Source: Bacteroidetes bacterium UBA7674 (lineage in GTDB: Bacteria; Bacteroidota; Bacteroidia; Chitinophagales; Chitinophagaceae). From it: a stretch of DNA of 64,000 bases. The number at the start of each line of letters is the position of its first letter. Within the stretch, counting starts at the first letter, position 1. Below the pieces are notes generated by a model. It ran no database searches. It was not told the DNA's origin and saw only the letters and a list, made by a program, of their open reading frames with translations. Location: assembly GCA_002483105.1 (NCBI GenBank), contig DLHG01000015.1, forward strand, positions 1-64,000, read 5' to 3'. Shown here piece after piece: positions 50,891 to 59,811 of the stretch. A program made the position numbers and the translations under genes.

Positions 50891-51130
50891 AGCCATACCC
50901 TCTCAGATAACGCATGTATATATTTCTTTACCACTATTTGCTCTATTTTAATACTGTATGTACTGTATAGATATAATAAAAATAAAGAACAGGTTCAAAG
51001 CCTAATTGCCAAAATAAAACTCAACATTCCTTTTATAGGCAAAGTTGTATACAAATCGCATCTGTTGCAATTCACACAGACAATGGAATTATTGCTAAAT
51101 TCTAAAATTACAGTTACTAGCAATATTTTC
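50891..51130 (+). pseudogene. Fragment of a GspF/PilC-type secretion gene
   Basis: One frame reads SILILYVLYRYNKNKEQ then IPFIGKVVYKSHLLQF and TQTMELLLNSKITV, which is the membrane helix plus the second cytoplasmic domain of GspF/PilC inner-membrane platform proteins (compare the family's PxxGxxxxxxxxxRFxxTLxxLLxxGVP pattern). It has no start, is closed upstream by a stop at 50888, and diverges at about 51120, where the leftward 68-residue gene begins. It is a truncated remnant. Confidence 0.6.
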
Positions 51131-51323
51131 GAAGTGCATTTCTTAATAGTTGTGCTGCAGCTTCTGTTGCGCCGGCATTGATTGCTGCTTTAACGACATC
51201 TTCATTGTTTTTATGAGCGTTATATCCAGCTCTTGCAGCTGCCATACTAATAGATAGACCATGAGCGAGAAAGAATGCCTTAATAGTTCCTATAAGCACT
51301 AAGGGAAGAACAAAATGGATCAT
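51117..51323 (-). CDS. Small hypothetical protein ending the island operon
   Basis: 68 residues. A hydrophobic N-terminal helix (MIHFVLPLVLIGTIKAFFLAHG) is followed by an Ala-rich helical part (AARAGYNAHKNNEDVVKAAINAGATEAAAQLL). No family recognised. It resembles small helix-anchored modules, and could be a membrane-tethered partner of the preceding proteins. It starts 33 bp after the 240-residue gene on the same strand and is probably the last gene of the operon. It overlaps the end of the GspF remnant on the other strand. Moderate certainty that it is expressed. Confidence 0.5.
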   Translation of the reverse strand: MIHFVLPLVLIGTIKAFFLAHGLSISMAAARAGYNAHKNNEDVVKAAINAGATEAAAQLLRNALRKYC

Positions 51324-51356
51324 AACGTATGGTTTTATCGTAATAAAATATATTTT

Positions 51357-52079
51357 TTACAGTGAGTAGTTAAAAAGGCCTTCAATAAAATACTTCCCAT
51401 CAGCAGACTCCTTGATAGTAAATTGATTGGCACCGTAGTTCTTAGAAAAGAACGATCTTAAGCTACACAAAACACTATTCAATACTGTACTTTGTATATC
51501 CTGCGGAATAGAGAAATTAGCAATGCCAGTCATGTAATTGAATTTTTCATGTTTTGCTATTCCGCTTTTTACGAACCAATTGCCTTGATATACATCTTGG
51601 AGTAATTCCATAATGTCATCATTAATGATGTTATCTTCTCCATGCTTATCTTCTTTATGCTCAGATATACCAATATTGTTGTCAATTAATGTATTGTCGT
51701 ATACCTCGCATATCTCTATTTTTAATTGTCGTTCATAGTTATTTTTAACCTTCAACCAATCTTCTCTTATAAGCATGTCAGGTGTTGTCGAACCGGCAAC
51801 AAGCTTATAGTTTTCCAAAAGCATTGCAAAACGGTGTACCGTTTCGTCACCACAGTCTATTACGTTCCGGGGTACAGCATTCTGATTAAGACATACTATC
51901 AATGTATCTTTTATTTCCTTGCCTGACAGTTTGCCAACAGTCCATTTATAGAAGAAATCAAATTTATCGTTGTAAATACCTTCAGCTCTTATTTGTGCTG
52001 ACTTAATCGTGTGACGTATGTAACTTCTGATACGCAGTATCTTTACATCCACATATTCCTGGAGCGAGGCTACTTCCAT
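51357..52079 (-). CDS. Unrecognised island protein
   Basis: 240 residues, soluble, with no signal peptide or known motif. The N-terminal half is helical and basic (VDVKILRIRSYIRHTIKSAQIRAEG); a charged acidic linker (EHKEDKHGEDNIINDD, about 141-156) follows; the C-terminal part is mixed (FNYMTGIANFSI, FSKNYGANQFTIKESADGKYFIEG). It overlaps the 3' end of the receiver-protein gene by 10 bp, so the two are probably translationally coupled and may act together. What it does is unknown; an accessory partner of the receiver protein is the simplest guess. Confidence 0.7.
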   Translation of the reverse strand: MEVASLQEYVDVKILRIRSYIRHTIKSAQIRAEGIYNDKFDFFYKWTVGKLSGKEIKDTLIVCLNQNAVPRNVIDCGDETVHRFAMLLENYKLVAGSTTPDMLIREDWLKVKNNYERQLKIEICEVYDNTLIDNNIGISEHKEDKHGEDNIINDDIMELLQDVYQGNWFVKSGIAKHEKFNYMTGIANFSIPQDIQSTVLNSVLCSLRSFFSKNYGANQFTIKESADGKYFIEGLFNYSL

Positions 52080-54010
52080 ATATCTTTAATTGGCACTATG
52101 AATTCGTTAAGGTATGCTTCAAGTGTTGACCGGTTGAGGTCATCTATATTTTTATCGAACCATTGCATGCACAATCCAATATCTGTCTTGTCAAACAAAT
52201 AGGGCTTGAATGATTTTTGATCAAAAAGTAGTTCGTGCTTTCTTTCATCAATATATTTGAAATCGTTCTTTTCAAGATTTGCCTTTAAAATCCCGATCTC
52301 CTGAATGAATTCCCCGATAATATGTTCACATTTATTTAGTTTTTGTCTATAGCGTTTATAGCTATTCAGCACTTTTATACCGAGGTCATATTCAAACCAA
52401 TTAAGTTCTTCTATAGTTGCACCAAAAGGAAATTCCTCTCTCTTTAAACCGATTATTTGCGAAAAGAAGCCCCGTTTTAGTTCCGGTGTATCCATCTTTT
52501 TATTTTCAGGTGATAAAATCGCCGGTATTAAATCCAATGGGTCGCCCGCTTTACGACTTTCATAATAAATATTCAGAAATTGTGCTATTCTCCTGGTTTT
52601 GTAATAAGCTTCAAATTTTTCCAGGGTACTTACAAGATCTCCTTTTCGAGGTTTGAATATATCCCCTTTACTCATAGGTGAAACAGGATTTTGACCGGTT
52701 CTGAATTCGTCGACCCATTGGGTACAAAAATCGCTGATGTCTTTTTCCTTTTTCTCATAGTCAGGTTGTCTTCTATACATGAGATATGTATCATGTAAAT
52801 GCGCGGCCCATCCTCTACTGGAGAGTGGAAGTGCTTGTAATGCATTGTAATTTTCATCACCTATTTCAATAAGCCTCTCAACAAGAAAGTTTCTTGCACC
52901 TGCATCATCCGGTTTGAAATCAATTTTAGAATAGATCTCAGTCCTTATTTTGAATGTTTTGAATGTTTCGAGCAAAAACTGTCTTGGCATTCCGGAATAA
53001 ACAACTGCACTTATTAACCTGCCACGAAAATTTTCTGCAACCTCGTGGAGAAATGCATACCCTTGCTTTTTTTGTTGTACAGGAACATTTCCTGTATTGT
53101 CGATCAATCTGTAATCACTAATGATAAGAGATATGGCCCCTCTCAGGCAATTGTCTTCTGAGAGCGCTTTCATAGCGTCATCAGCAGTCGACGTACATAC
53201 TACAGATACTCCTTTCGCGTTCAAAAGCTTTACAAGTGCACTTTTGTCATTTATTTCATCATCTAACAACAAGAGCTTCCAGTTTTTTTTCTCTGTAAAG
53301 TCCGATGCTGCGGAAAATTCTGACTGGCTGTATTTTATAATTAATTCATTTCCGATATCATTGATAAATTCCAAAACATTATTAACGTTTACTTCATTTA
53401 TTAACGGGAATCTTTCGCGTAATTTGCTAATGGCTTCAAAAGGATCTTCTTTGAATACCCGATGTATATCTTCAATACATTTTTCTAATTCTATTTGCAA
53501 TGCTTCATTTGTATAATTACCTACTCTATTAACTATCCCACGTACCTGATGAATCTTAACCGTGACAATACCCCTTAAACTGCAAGAAAATAACTGAATG
53601 TCTTTTAGTTCTAAAGAGCTAATCTTTTGTTCATCCTTAATGAGATTCTTAAATGATTCCGGGGTTCCGGGCAGTTGATGGAAGCTATGTCCTACTGAAG
53701 TTAGTATCTCATTAGTAGCATTATATAATAGATGAATTGGATAAAAAGAAACAAACAATACAGGTAAGTCAATATCGTATGATCTTCTTAATTCTTTCAC
53801 AAGATCAATACCGGAAAAGTGTTGCATTTTCCTATATTTATCTTCGTAAGACCAGTTCAATTCGCATAAAACTATAATTGAACTGAATTTTTTCCACTCA
53901 TTAATTATTTCCAATAATTCCTTCCGACTGCCGACAACTGTTGCAGTTGTTGTAGGGTCTTCAATATTATTCCTGAACAAGGAGTTGTTCCATATAATAA
54001 GCTCGTTCAT
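52070..54010 (-). CDS. Two-receiver protein without a recognised output domain
   Basis: 646 residues. The middle receiver (about 244-375) is intact: acidic Asp250-Asp251, phosphoacceptor Asp299 in ISDYRL, Ser339 in VVYSGM and Lys362 in IYSKIDF. The first about 130 residues form a receiver-like domain with Glu50 in place of the phosphoacceptor and the segment KMQHFSGIDLVKELR, which is shared with the PIN protein encoded next to it. The last about 270 residues are helical and match no output domain I know. By layout it resembles a phosphate-absorbing partner (DtcB of Detocs). It follows the PIN gene after 92 bp. Confidence 0.82.
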   Translation of the reverse strand: MNELIIWNNSLFRNNIEDPTTTATVVGSRKELLEIINEWKKFSSIIVLCELNWSYEDKYRKMQHFSGIDLVKELRRSYDIDLPVLFVSFYPIHLLYNATNEILTSVGHSFHQLPGTPESFKNLIKDEQKISSLELKDIQLFSCSLRGIVTVKIHQVRGIVNRVGNYTNEALQIELEKCIEDIHRVFKEDPFEAISKLRERFPLINEVNVNNVLEFINDIGNELIIKYSQSEFSAASDFTEKKNWKLLLLDDEINDKSALVKLLNAKGVSVVCTSTADDAMKALSEDNCLRGAISLIISDYRLIDNTGNVPVQQKKQGYAFLHEVAENFRGRLISAVVYSGMPRQFLLETFKTFKIRTEIYSKIDFKPDDAGARNFLVERLIEIGDENYNALQALPLSSRGWAAHLHDTYLMYRRQPDYEKKEKDISDFCTQWVDEFRTGQNPVSPMSKGDIFKPRKGDLVSTLEKFEAYYKTRRIAQFLNIYYESRKAGDPLDLIPAILSPENKKMDTPELKRGFFSQIIGLKREEFPFGATIEELNWFEYDLGIKVLNSYKRYRQKLNKCEHIIGEFIQEIGILKANLEKNDFKYIDERKHELLFDQKSFKPYLFDKTDIGLCMQWFDKNIDDLNRSTLEAYLNEFIVPIKDIWK

Positions 54011-54102
54011 GCTGTGCCGGTTTACTATTAGTAGTTTTGTATATCCCGTCTTGATATAAGCGTTTAATTTAGTTAGGTTGTGTTAGGGGATTTTTGGTAA
54101 GG

Positions 54103-56019
54103 TTATTTGAATAATTTTATAAAGGCATTATTTTCCAGGTGCCTGTATTGATGATTTTCAACGGTGGCATTGTGTATGCCCGTTTTTTTAAATTTGCCTG
54201 CCCTATATCGTTCATATATACGTTTCTGTATGTTTTCACCATTCACAAATTTCTCTCCAACCTTATAAGCTAGTTCTTGATCGGAAGTGATGAAAAGCAC
54301 ATTTCCAGATGATACATATTTTGGCACAATGATGCTTAAGGGGTCATCTGCATCAAGTTTAGTTCTTTTCAGCATGTCTGATAACCGGATCTGCAATGAT
54401 TCGATCATACTATAAGCAATAAATTCTTCTCCTGAAACTATCGAAGGCTTTAGTAAACTAGTTATATCAAGCTTTAAATTCTCCTTAATGGCGTTTGTCT
54501 GCCCGTCATCTTTATGAATAAACACTAATTCTTTCTTTATCCAGCTCTGCAGCAGCCTTACCAATAACTGACAAATGGGTACCCTTAGTTTGTTATGTAG
54601 AATGCCATCCCTGATCTCTTTTTCATCCAATCTGCTGATTATATACATTTCGCTGTACACATCTTCATGAATGACAACTTGCTTTTTCTTTATATTATCT
54701 TGTGATGAGTTGGCTAACAAAACCTGATAGAATAGTTCTAGATAGCCAGGATTGGTCGCCAACCCGTCAATGAAAAAATTTGTATCGATAACTATCGTGT
54801 CAATATCTTTTAAAATACCGGCATTAAGGATCGGTATAAATTGCCTGGATATTTTTTTTACGTTCTTATTCAAGATATTGATCTTTGATTCAGCCTCAAA
54901 TATTCTTGCATATATTTCACCAGGAAACTTACAGACTGCGTCCTTTATCCGGAATAGTAATTCATTTGTATTATTTAATGTGTAAAGATCATCAATGCCA
55001 TCATCAACCCCCTCTTTTGTCCACACATATTCTGCACCTGCTGCAAGCAGCTTGTTTACTTTTTCCGCTTTATTAGTTGCTGTAAGTATTATTACAGGTA
55101 AGTGATAGTGACTGTTTTTTATTTTTTTAAGAAGAGCTCCACCAGAAATGGATAATGGATCATTGTTGAATTCCTTTTCATTATTTAGCCTCAGATCCAG
55201 TAATATGCATTTAGGATTCTTTGTCTCTATTAGAGTGAGCAATTGATCTTCGCTGGTTGTGTTTGGGGTGTAGTAATTGAAATTGTTGCCTAGCATCTGT
55301 TTTAGTACCGGGCCCCACTCGTCAGCCATATCATCATAATAGATGATCTCAAAATTCCTTTCGTTGAACCAGTTGATAAGCCATTTACTTTTGCTTTTAT
55401 CCAATTTGTCTTTGGATTTCCTGTGACTATTCAGATAGCGTAGTAACTCAAGCGAAAAATTATTCCTATAATTATTCTGCGAAATATCCAGTAGAAATTT
55501 CAATCGTTCGAGTCCCCATAGATTACCTAGTTCATGACGTATCGATTCTATGTTGATTTCTCCCCTAAAAAAGTGGAGGAGATTTTCCCGCTCAGCGAAT
55601 TCATTCAATTGCAGTTCTTTAAGACTTTCGGGAGAAAATGGAATCTGTATAAAGCTCACACCTTTTGAGAGAATAATGCAGAAAGTAGGATCCAATCTTG
55701 ACAGTGCCTGTATTGACATCGAAGAATATAGTACACAATGATTGTCTATACCTTTAAGCCGCAACCATTTTAAAACCTCTATGCCATTAAAGTGTTGTCT
55801 TTTACTAATTATTTTTGTTTCACAATTAATGAAAAAAATGTCTTCAGCTTTAACATTGCATTTAGCATCACCGTTTACTGTTTCATATATAACGTTGTCT
55901 AGCTCCATGCTTATGTCGTCGCCTGATAGAGAGTAATGACTATTTTGCTTACCGGAGCTTAGCTTATCACTAAATGCTTTTGTAAACCTTTGATTGCTAT
56001 CGATAAAAATATATTTCAT
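54103..56019 (-). CDS. Receiver protein with C-terminal PIN nuclease domain
   Basis: 638 residues. Domain 1 (about 1-130) is receiver-like but has Asn65 where the phosphoacceptor should be (IFFINCE), with the shared segment RQHFNGIEVLKWLR. Domain 2 (about 223-345) is a full receiver: Asp229-Asp230, phosphoacceptor Asp275 (CILLDLRL), Thr313 and Lys335 (VWTKEG). Domain 3 (about 408-595) reads as a PIN nuclease: Asp412 in IVIDTNFF, Glu457 in DVYSEM, Asp556-Asp559 in DADDPLS and Asp580 in FITSDQEL. All four acidic positions of the metal site are kept. Phosphorylation of domain 2 could gate RNA cleavage. This fusion of receivers to PIN is rare; I know no named family. Confidence 0.85.
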   Translation of the reverse strand: MKYIFIDSNQRFTKAFSDKLSSGKQNSHYSLSGDDISMELDNVIYETVNGDAKCNVKAEDIFFINCETKIISKRQHFNGIEVLKWLRLKGIDNHCVLYSSMSIQALSRLDPTFCIILSKGVSFIQIPFSPESLKELQLNEFAERENLLHFFRGEINIESIRHELGNLWGLERLKFLLDISQNNYRNNFSLELLRYLNSHRKSKDKLDKSKSKWLINWFNERNFEIIYYDDMADEWGPVLKQMLGNNFNYYTPNTTSEDQLLTLIETKNPKCILLDLRLNNEKEFNNDPLSISGGALLKKIKNSHYHLPVIILTATNKAEKVNKLLAAGAEYVWTKEGVDDGIDDLYTLNNTNELLFRIKDAVCKFPGEIYARIFEAESKINILNKNVKKISRQFIPILNAGILKDIDTIVIDTNFFIDGLATNPGYLELFYQVLLANSSQDNIKKKQVVIHEDVYSEMYIISRLDEKEIRDGILHNKLRVPICQLLVRLLQSWIKKELVFIHKDDGQTNAIKENLKLDITSLLKPSIVSGEEFIAYSMIESLQIRLSDMLKRTKLDADDPLSIIVPKYVSSGNVLFITSDQELAYKVGEKFVNGENIQKRIYERYRAGKFKKTGIHNATVENHQYRHLENNAFIKLFK

Positions 56020-56039
56020 TTTTTCTTATAATAAATTAG

Positions 56040-56756
56040 CTACGCACCCAGCAAGGCTATTCTTAAACAGGATAAACTTTCAATGTATGTATCTGAGAAG
56101 CAATCGGATTTAATTGCTAAATGTTCACTGATGAACTGCTTTATGTTTTTTTCTTTCTTATTTATCGAATAATTAACAGTTATACCTTCTATCAGGTCAA
56201 TATTGTCAATTGAATATATATTCCTGGCGCCTTCAGGTGTCAAACATGCGTGAAGTAATTCTAGCTTAGTTTCAAGGATTACATCATAATATGGGATTTG
56301 TTCTGTTATCTCATTTATGGATAGATCTCTAATGTTTTTAGCAATAATGTAATACAGTGATTCTTTATTCTTATCATTTTCCGCTTCTATTTCTTCTATT
56401 GATTTTCGTTCACCAGTATAAAATTTATTGTTTCGCAATTCATTGATCAGGTCTCTGTTTGTTGTTCCATTATGATACAATATTTTAAATGCCTTAGCGG
56501 GAATGTATTGTAACTTAAATGAGTCAGGCACTAAAAGGCATTTACTTTTATTGGCCTTATCGGCATCATAATTGCTGGTTTCTATTTCATTTTCTCCAAT
56601 GTAAACGAGGTTGTCGTTATTTAAGATTATTCTGTCTTTACTGAGTTTTAACCCATCCTTTTTTTGGGCATTCAATAGTAACTCTTGAAATTTTCCGGGA
56701 TCAATAAAGCAAATGATTTGTTCCACAACAATTGAACTACGCAGATTTTCTGGCAT
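56040..56756 (-). CDS. Unrecognised island protein
   Basis: 238 residues, soluble and acidic, no signal peptide. Visible features are a beta-rich start (RSSIVVEQIICFIDPGKFQELL), a helical charged middle (KSIEEIEAENDKNKESLYYIIAKNIRDLSI) and the segment LLHACLTPEGARNIY. No catalytic motif and no known family. Its start lies inside the end of the kinase-like gene (20-bp overlap), which indicates tight coupling, and the PIN protein gene follows after 20 bp. Given its position between the kinase-like protein and the effector, an adaptor or regulator of the relay is plausible, but this is only positional inference. Confidence 0.72.
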   Translation of the reverse strand: MPENLRSSIVVEQIICFIDPGKFQELLLNAQKKDGLKLSKDRIILNNDNLVYIGENEIETSNYDADKANKSKCLLVPDSFKLQYIPAKAFKILYHNGTTNRDLINELRNNKFYTGERKSIEEIEAENDKNKESLYYIIAKNIRDLSINEITEQIPYYDVILETKLELLHACLTPEGARNIYSIDNIDLIEGITVNYSINKKEKNIKQFISEHLAIKSDCFSDTYIESLSCLRIALLGA

Positions 56757-59700
56757 TGTATAATATTTTAGTCAGTAAATATTTATCAAAAAGAGTCTCA
56801 ATTGAGTTTTGTATTAAGGCTAGTGAGATAAAAGGAATGTCATTCGAAAGATTGTTAGGTTTCCCTCTTCCGGAGATAACAATTAATTTCTCCCTGTTTT
56901 TATTGCCGGGAAACAATTGATCAATAATTTTACTGATTGCTGGTTTCGATTTTGTTGTTCCTGGTGGCAGCATTTTTTCCAATACACCCAGATGTACTAC
57001 ACAGAAAGTCGCGTCAGATAAGTGCTTGCTAATGAATGTTTTTATTTTATCAGCTTCTGTTATTGTATTTCCATTGTTTATTTTACTTATCGTACCAAAA
57101 CTGGCAACGTTTAAATTTGCTTCGTCAATCTGCGGTATTATTATTTGTTGCTGTTGGAAATAATCGTTAAAAGAAATATCCTCTCCATTTACAGAATATT
57201 TTTTATCAGATAGTACAACATTCTCCTGTATGCGCTCATCTATAATAAGCACTTTGAGCATGTTTGTCTCCAGGTACTCATATGTTTTTTTAAGGTCGGT
57301 AAAAAGGGATCTTTTTAAAGCATATAGCTTATTATGGCTTGTAATTATCTCACATCTATCAAAGGCTTTCCTTTTTTCTGAATAATTTCCGCCATGATTT
57401 AGAAAAATGGTTTTATGGGAATGTTCAGGAATATCCTCTTTCCCAAGCTCGGAAACTGTAATCTTATCGGAGACCTTTATCATGTAGCTGGCACCGACGG
57501 TATCTATAAAATAGTCTTTAGGTGCTAAATGCTGATCAATAATATACTTTGCCCATAGCCCTTCTATAAATTTTTTATGGTCCTTCGTATTAATAGATTT
57601 GTCAAACCCAACTATTCTTTTTGATATCTGGGACCTGTGCGGCGTTATTATTTTCTCTATTTGTAATTTGTTTGAAGTGCAATAAACAATCTGGTGATTA
57701 TAGATTTTATCTTCTTTAAGTTCTTTAGGATTTACGATTTTTATTCCCTCTGCATGCAACTCTACATTCGATAATTTCCCAATTTTAAAATTTCCAGTCT
57801 CATCTAATACCAGTACTTCTTTGGGTTTGTTGATGTGAAACTTATAACCAAGTGTATAGCACATCTCATCAGTAATATTTGTAGTTAGTTGTTTATGACA
57901 ATAAGCATAGATCAGTTTCGGTTCTTCTGAATTATTATTCTTTTGCAGCTTGTATTTGTTGTTCTCTACAGATATTACCGGTAAGCACCTTAAATATGCG
58001 GCACACACGTCCATTTCTATTGTACCAAGATTATTGTCACGAAGCTTGTTGTCTTTAAGAATAGAGTCATCAAAAGCCTTGTTTCGTCTTGCGACAGTTT
58101 TATTTACTTTCTTCTCATCATGGCATAGTGAATCGTATATTTTCACTTCATAAAATGATTTATTAGGCTGGTAATCTGCGATTTCTATTATAATGTCAAA
58201 ATCAGCGGTAGGGTTACCATGCTTGTATATATTTCTTATGATATTTTCCAACAGAATGTAAAATGCTTGTGCACCCAATACCTCATTGGGTATAGAAAAT
58301 ATGGGGTCATTACCGTCATCTAATGTTTTTATTGTGCCGCTATTACCTGCTACAATAACTTTAATTCCGAATCTTATCTCTTCAGAAACACCGCTAATAC
58401 GATCTAACAATATTTTATTCTTGTCAAATCCTTTAATAATGTCTTTAAACAGGTACATTGGCGTTTCCATTACAGGGTCTGTCGTCGCTATATCCGCAAG
58501 AAAATCCATTCTGTTTTTCAGGTATTCATTGAAATAGGCAATTGTCTCATGTGGGTCGTCCACATTTAGCGTATTACTATTATAACCGCAATATTGTTTT
58601 TGCTTACCACTGCCATATAGTGTGTGCTTGATATCTGAAACGTCTTTGTATTTGCTTAAAACATGGCTTCCAATATTATGACTCATATTGCGGGCCATAA
58701 CCTGTGATATCGCTGCTTTTGTGGCTTGTCTTACAGCATTTTTTGCTTCTTCCTTTGCTAAATTGTATTTGTCGATGGCTAACTGAAATGTATAACCCGT
58801 CAAGTAAGTCCTGATTATTTTAGGTACTTCGAGCACATATTCCTCAATTTTTTTCCTCGTTGATATTGGGTCAAAGTTATCTTTTAACTGCAGGTAGATA
58901 AAAACAGAACCTATACCAAGATAAGCTTTGTTGGTTTCTGATCTGTCAGGATGAGGATCGATGATCGGGATTGATAAAAAGAGAGATGACCGTGTATTCT
59001 TTTTCTCTTGAAATAAAGAATGATAAAGTTTATGATTTAGATAATGTAGCGCAAATATTTTTTCTTTTTCATTGATTGATTTGAAAACCGAATTTGTTTT
59101 GTTTAAAACTTTTATCGGCATCTTTTTGGTAATGCCGTCATAGCTCGTTAGTCTATCTTTAATACTTGATCTTCTGATCCGGGTTTTCAGCTGGAGCTTT
59201 TGATCCAGATAAATGTATAACTGACTAGATTTTTTACCATCTTTATTTGTAATATTTGCAATCTCTTTTTTTATTGAATCGAACTCATTATCGATTGCAT
59301 TCCGTGTATCATTACTAATTATATCTGTATATATATTCTGACCATTACTCGGGATTATTGAGATTACATTTAGTATTTCTGAAGGGTTTATGAAGTAGTT
59401 TGGATGATTGTACAAGATCAGAGACCTTTTCCTGAGTATTTTTATTATTGGTTTAAAGTACTGTGATATCAAACCACTGTGATCTTTCAGATATGCGTTA
59501 TTACGTGTGTTGTTTCCAAAGTCAATATTAAATGCATCCAGTGAATTCGCATGTAGAGTGGAAGCCAAGGTTGAAACCTCAATGAAACCTGTATCGATCT
59601 GGTCTTTTAATTTGTCTTGTAGTGGTTCCAGGAATATCTTAAACCCAGATTTATTATAAAACTCTTCACCGTTATTTATTCCTCCTATCTCGTTTTTAAG

Positions 59701-59811
59701 AATACTCAGTATCTCTATACCTTTCCGTTCATCCTCGGAAGGGTTCTTGGGAATGAACATCTGATCAGTTGATGCTGCAAATCTTTCTACCAGGTGCTCT
59801 TTCATATACAT
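56737..59811 (-). CDS. Large soluble histidine-kinase-like protein
   Basis: 1024 residues, no membrane helix. The N-terminal about 340 residues are an unrecognised sensor region. A helix leads to MARNMSHNIGSHVLSKY with the candidate phosphoacceptor His378. The ATPase domain (about 505-640) has an N-box LLENIIRNIYKHG (Asn523, Asn527), but its G1 box is YDSLC instead of DxGxG and its G2 box is reduced (NNLGTIEMDV), so catalysis may be altered. Residues about 660-840 are a novel region with TIFLNHGGNYSEKRKAF. The end (851-1010) is receiver-like (VLIIDER) with His940 at the phosphoacceptor position. It overlaps both neighbours (10 and 20 bp). Confidence 0.85.
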   Translation of the reverse strand: MYMKEHLVERFAASTDQMFIPKNPSEDERKGIEILSILKNEIGGINNGEEFYNKSGFKIFLEPLQDKLKDQIDTGFIEVSTLASTLHANSLDAFNIDFGNNTRNNAYLKDHSGLISQYFKPIIKILRKRSLILYNHPNYFINPSEILNVISIIPSNGQNIYTDIISNDTRNAIDNEFDSIKKEIANITNKDGKKSSQLYIYLDQKLQLKTRIRRSSIKDRLTSYDGITKKMPIKVLNKTNSVFKSINEKEKIFALHYLNHKLYHSLFQEKKNTRSSLFLSIPIIDPHPDRSETNKAYLGIGSVFIYLQLKDNFDPISTRKKIEEYVLEVPKIIRTYLTGYTFQLAIDKYNLAKEEAKNAVRQATKAAISQVMARNMSHNIGSHVLSKYKDVSDIKHTLYGSGKQKQYCGYNSNTLNVDDPHETIAYFNEYLKNRMDFLADIATTDPVMETPMYLFKDIIKGFDKNKILLDRISGVSEEIRFGIKVIVAGNSGTIKTLDDGNDPIFSIPNEVLGAQAFYILLENIIRNIYKHGNPTADFDIIIEIADYQPNKSFYEVKIYDSLCHDEKKVNKTVARRNKAFDDSILKDNKLRDNNLGTIEMDVCAAYLRCLPVISVENNKYKLQKNNNSEEPKLIYAYCHKQLTTNITDEMCYTLGYKFHINKPKEVLVLDETGNFKIGKLSNVELHAEGIKIVNPKELKEDKIYNHQIVYCTSNKLQIEKIITPHRSQISKRIVGFDKSINTKDHKKFIEGLWAKYIIDQHLAPKDYFIDTVGASYMIKVSDKITVSELGKEDIPEHSHKTIFLNHGGNYSEKRKAFDRCEIITSHNKLYALKRSLFTDLKKTYEYLETNMLKVLIIDERIQENVVLSDKKYSVNGEDISFNDYFQQQQIIIPQIDEANLNVASFGTISKINNGNTITEADKIKTFISKHLSDATFCVVHLGVLEKMLPPGTTKSKPAISKIIDQLFPGNKNREKLIVISGRGKPNNLSNDIPFISLALIQNSIETLFDKYLLTKILYNARKSA

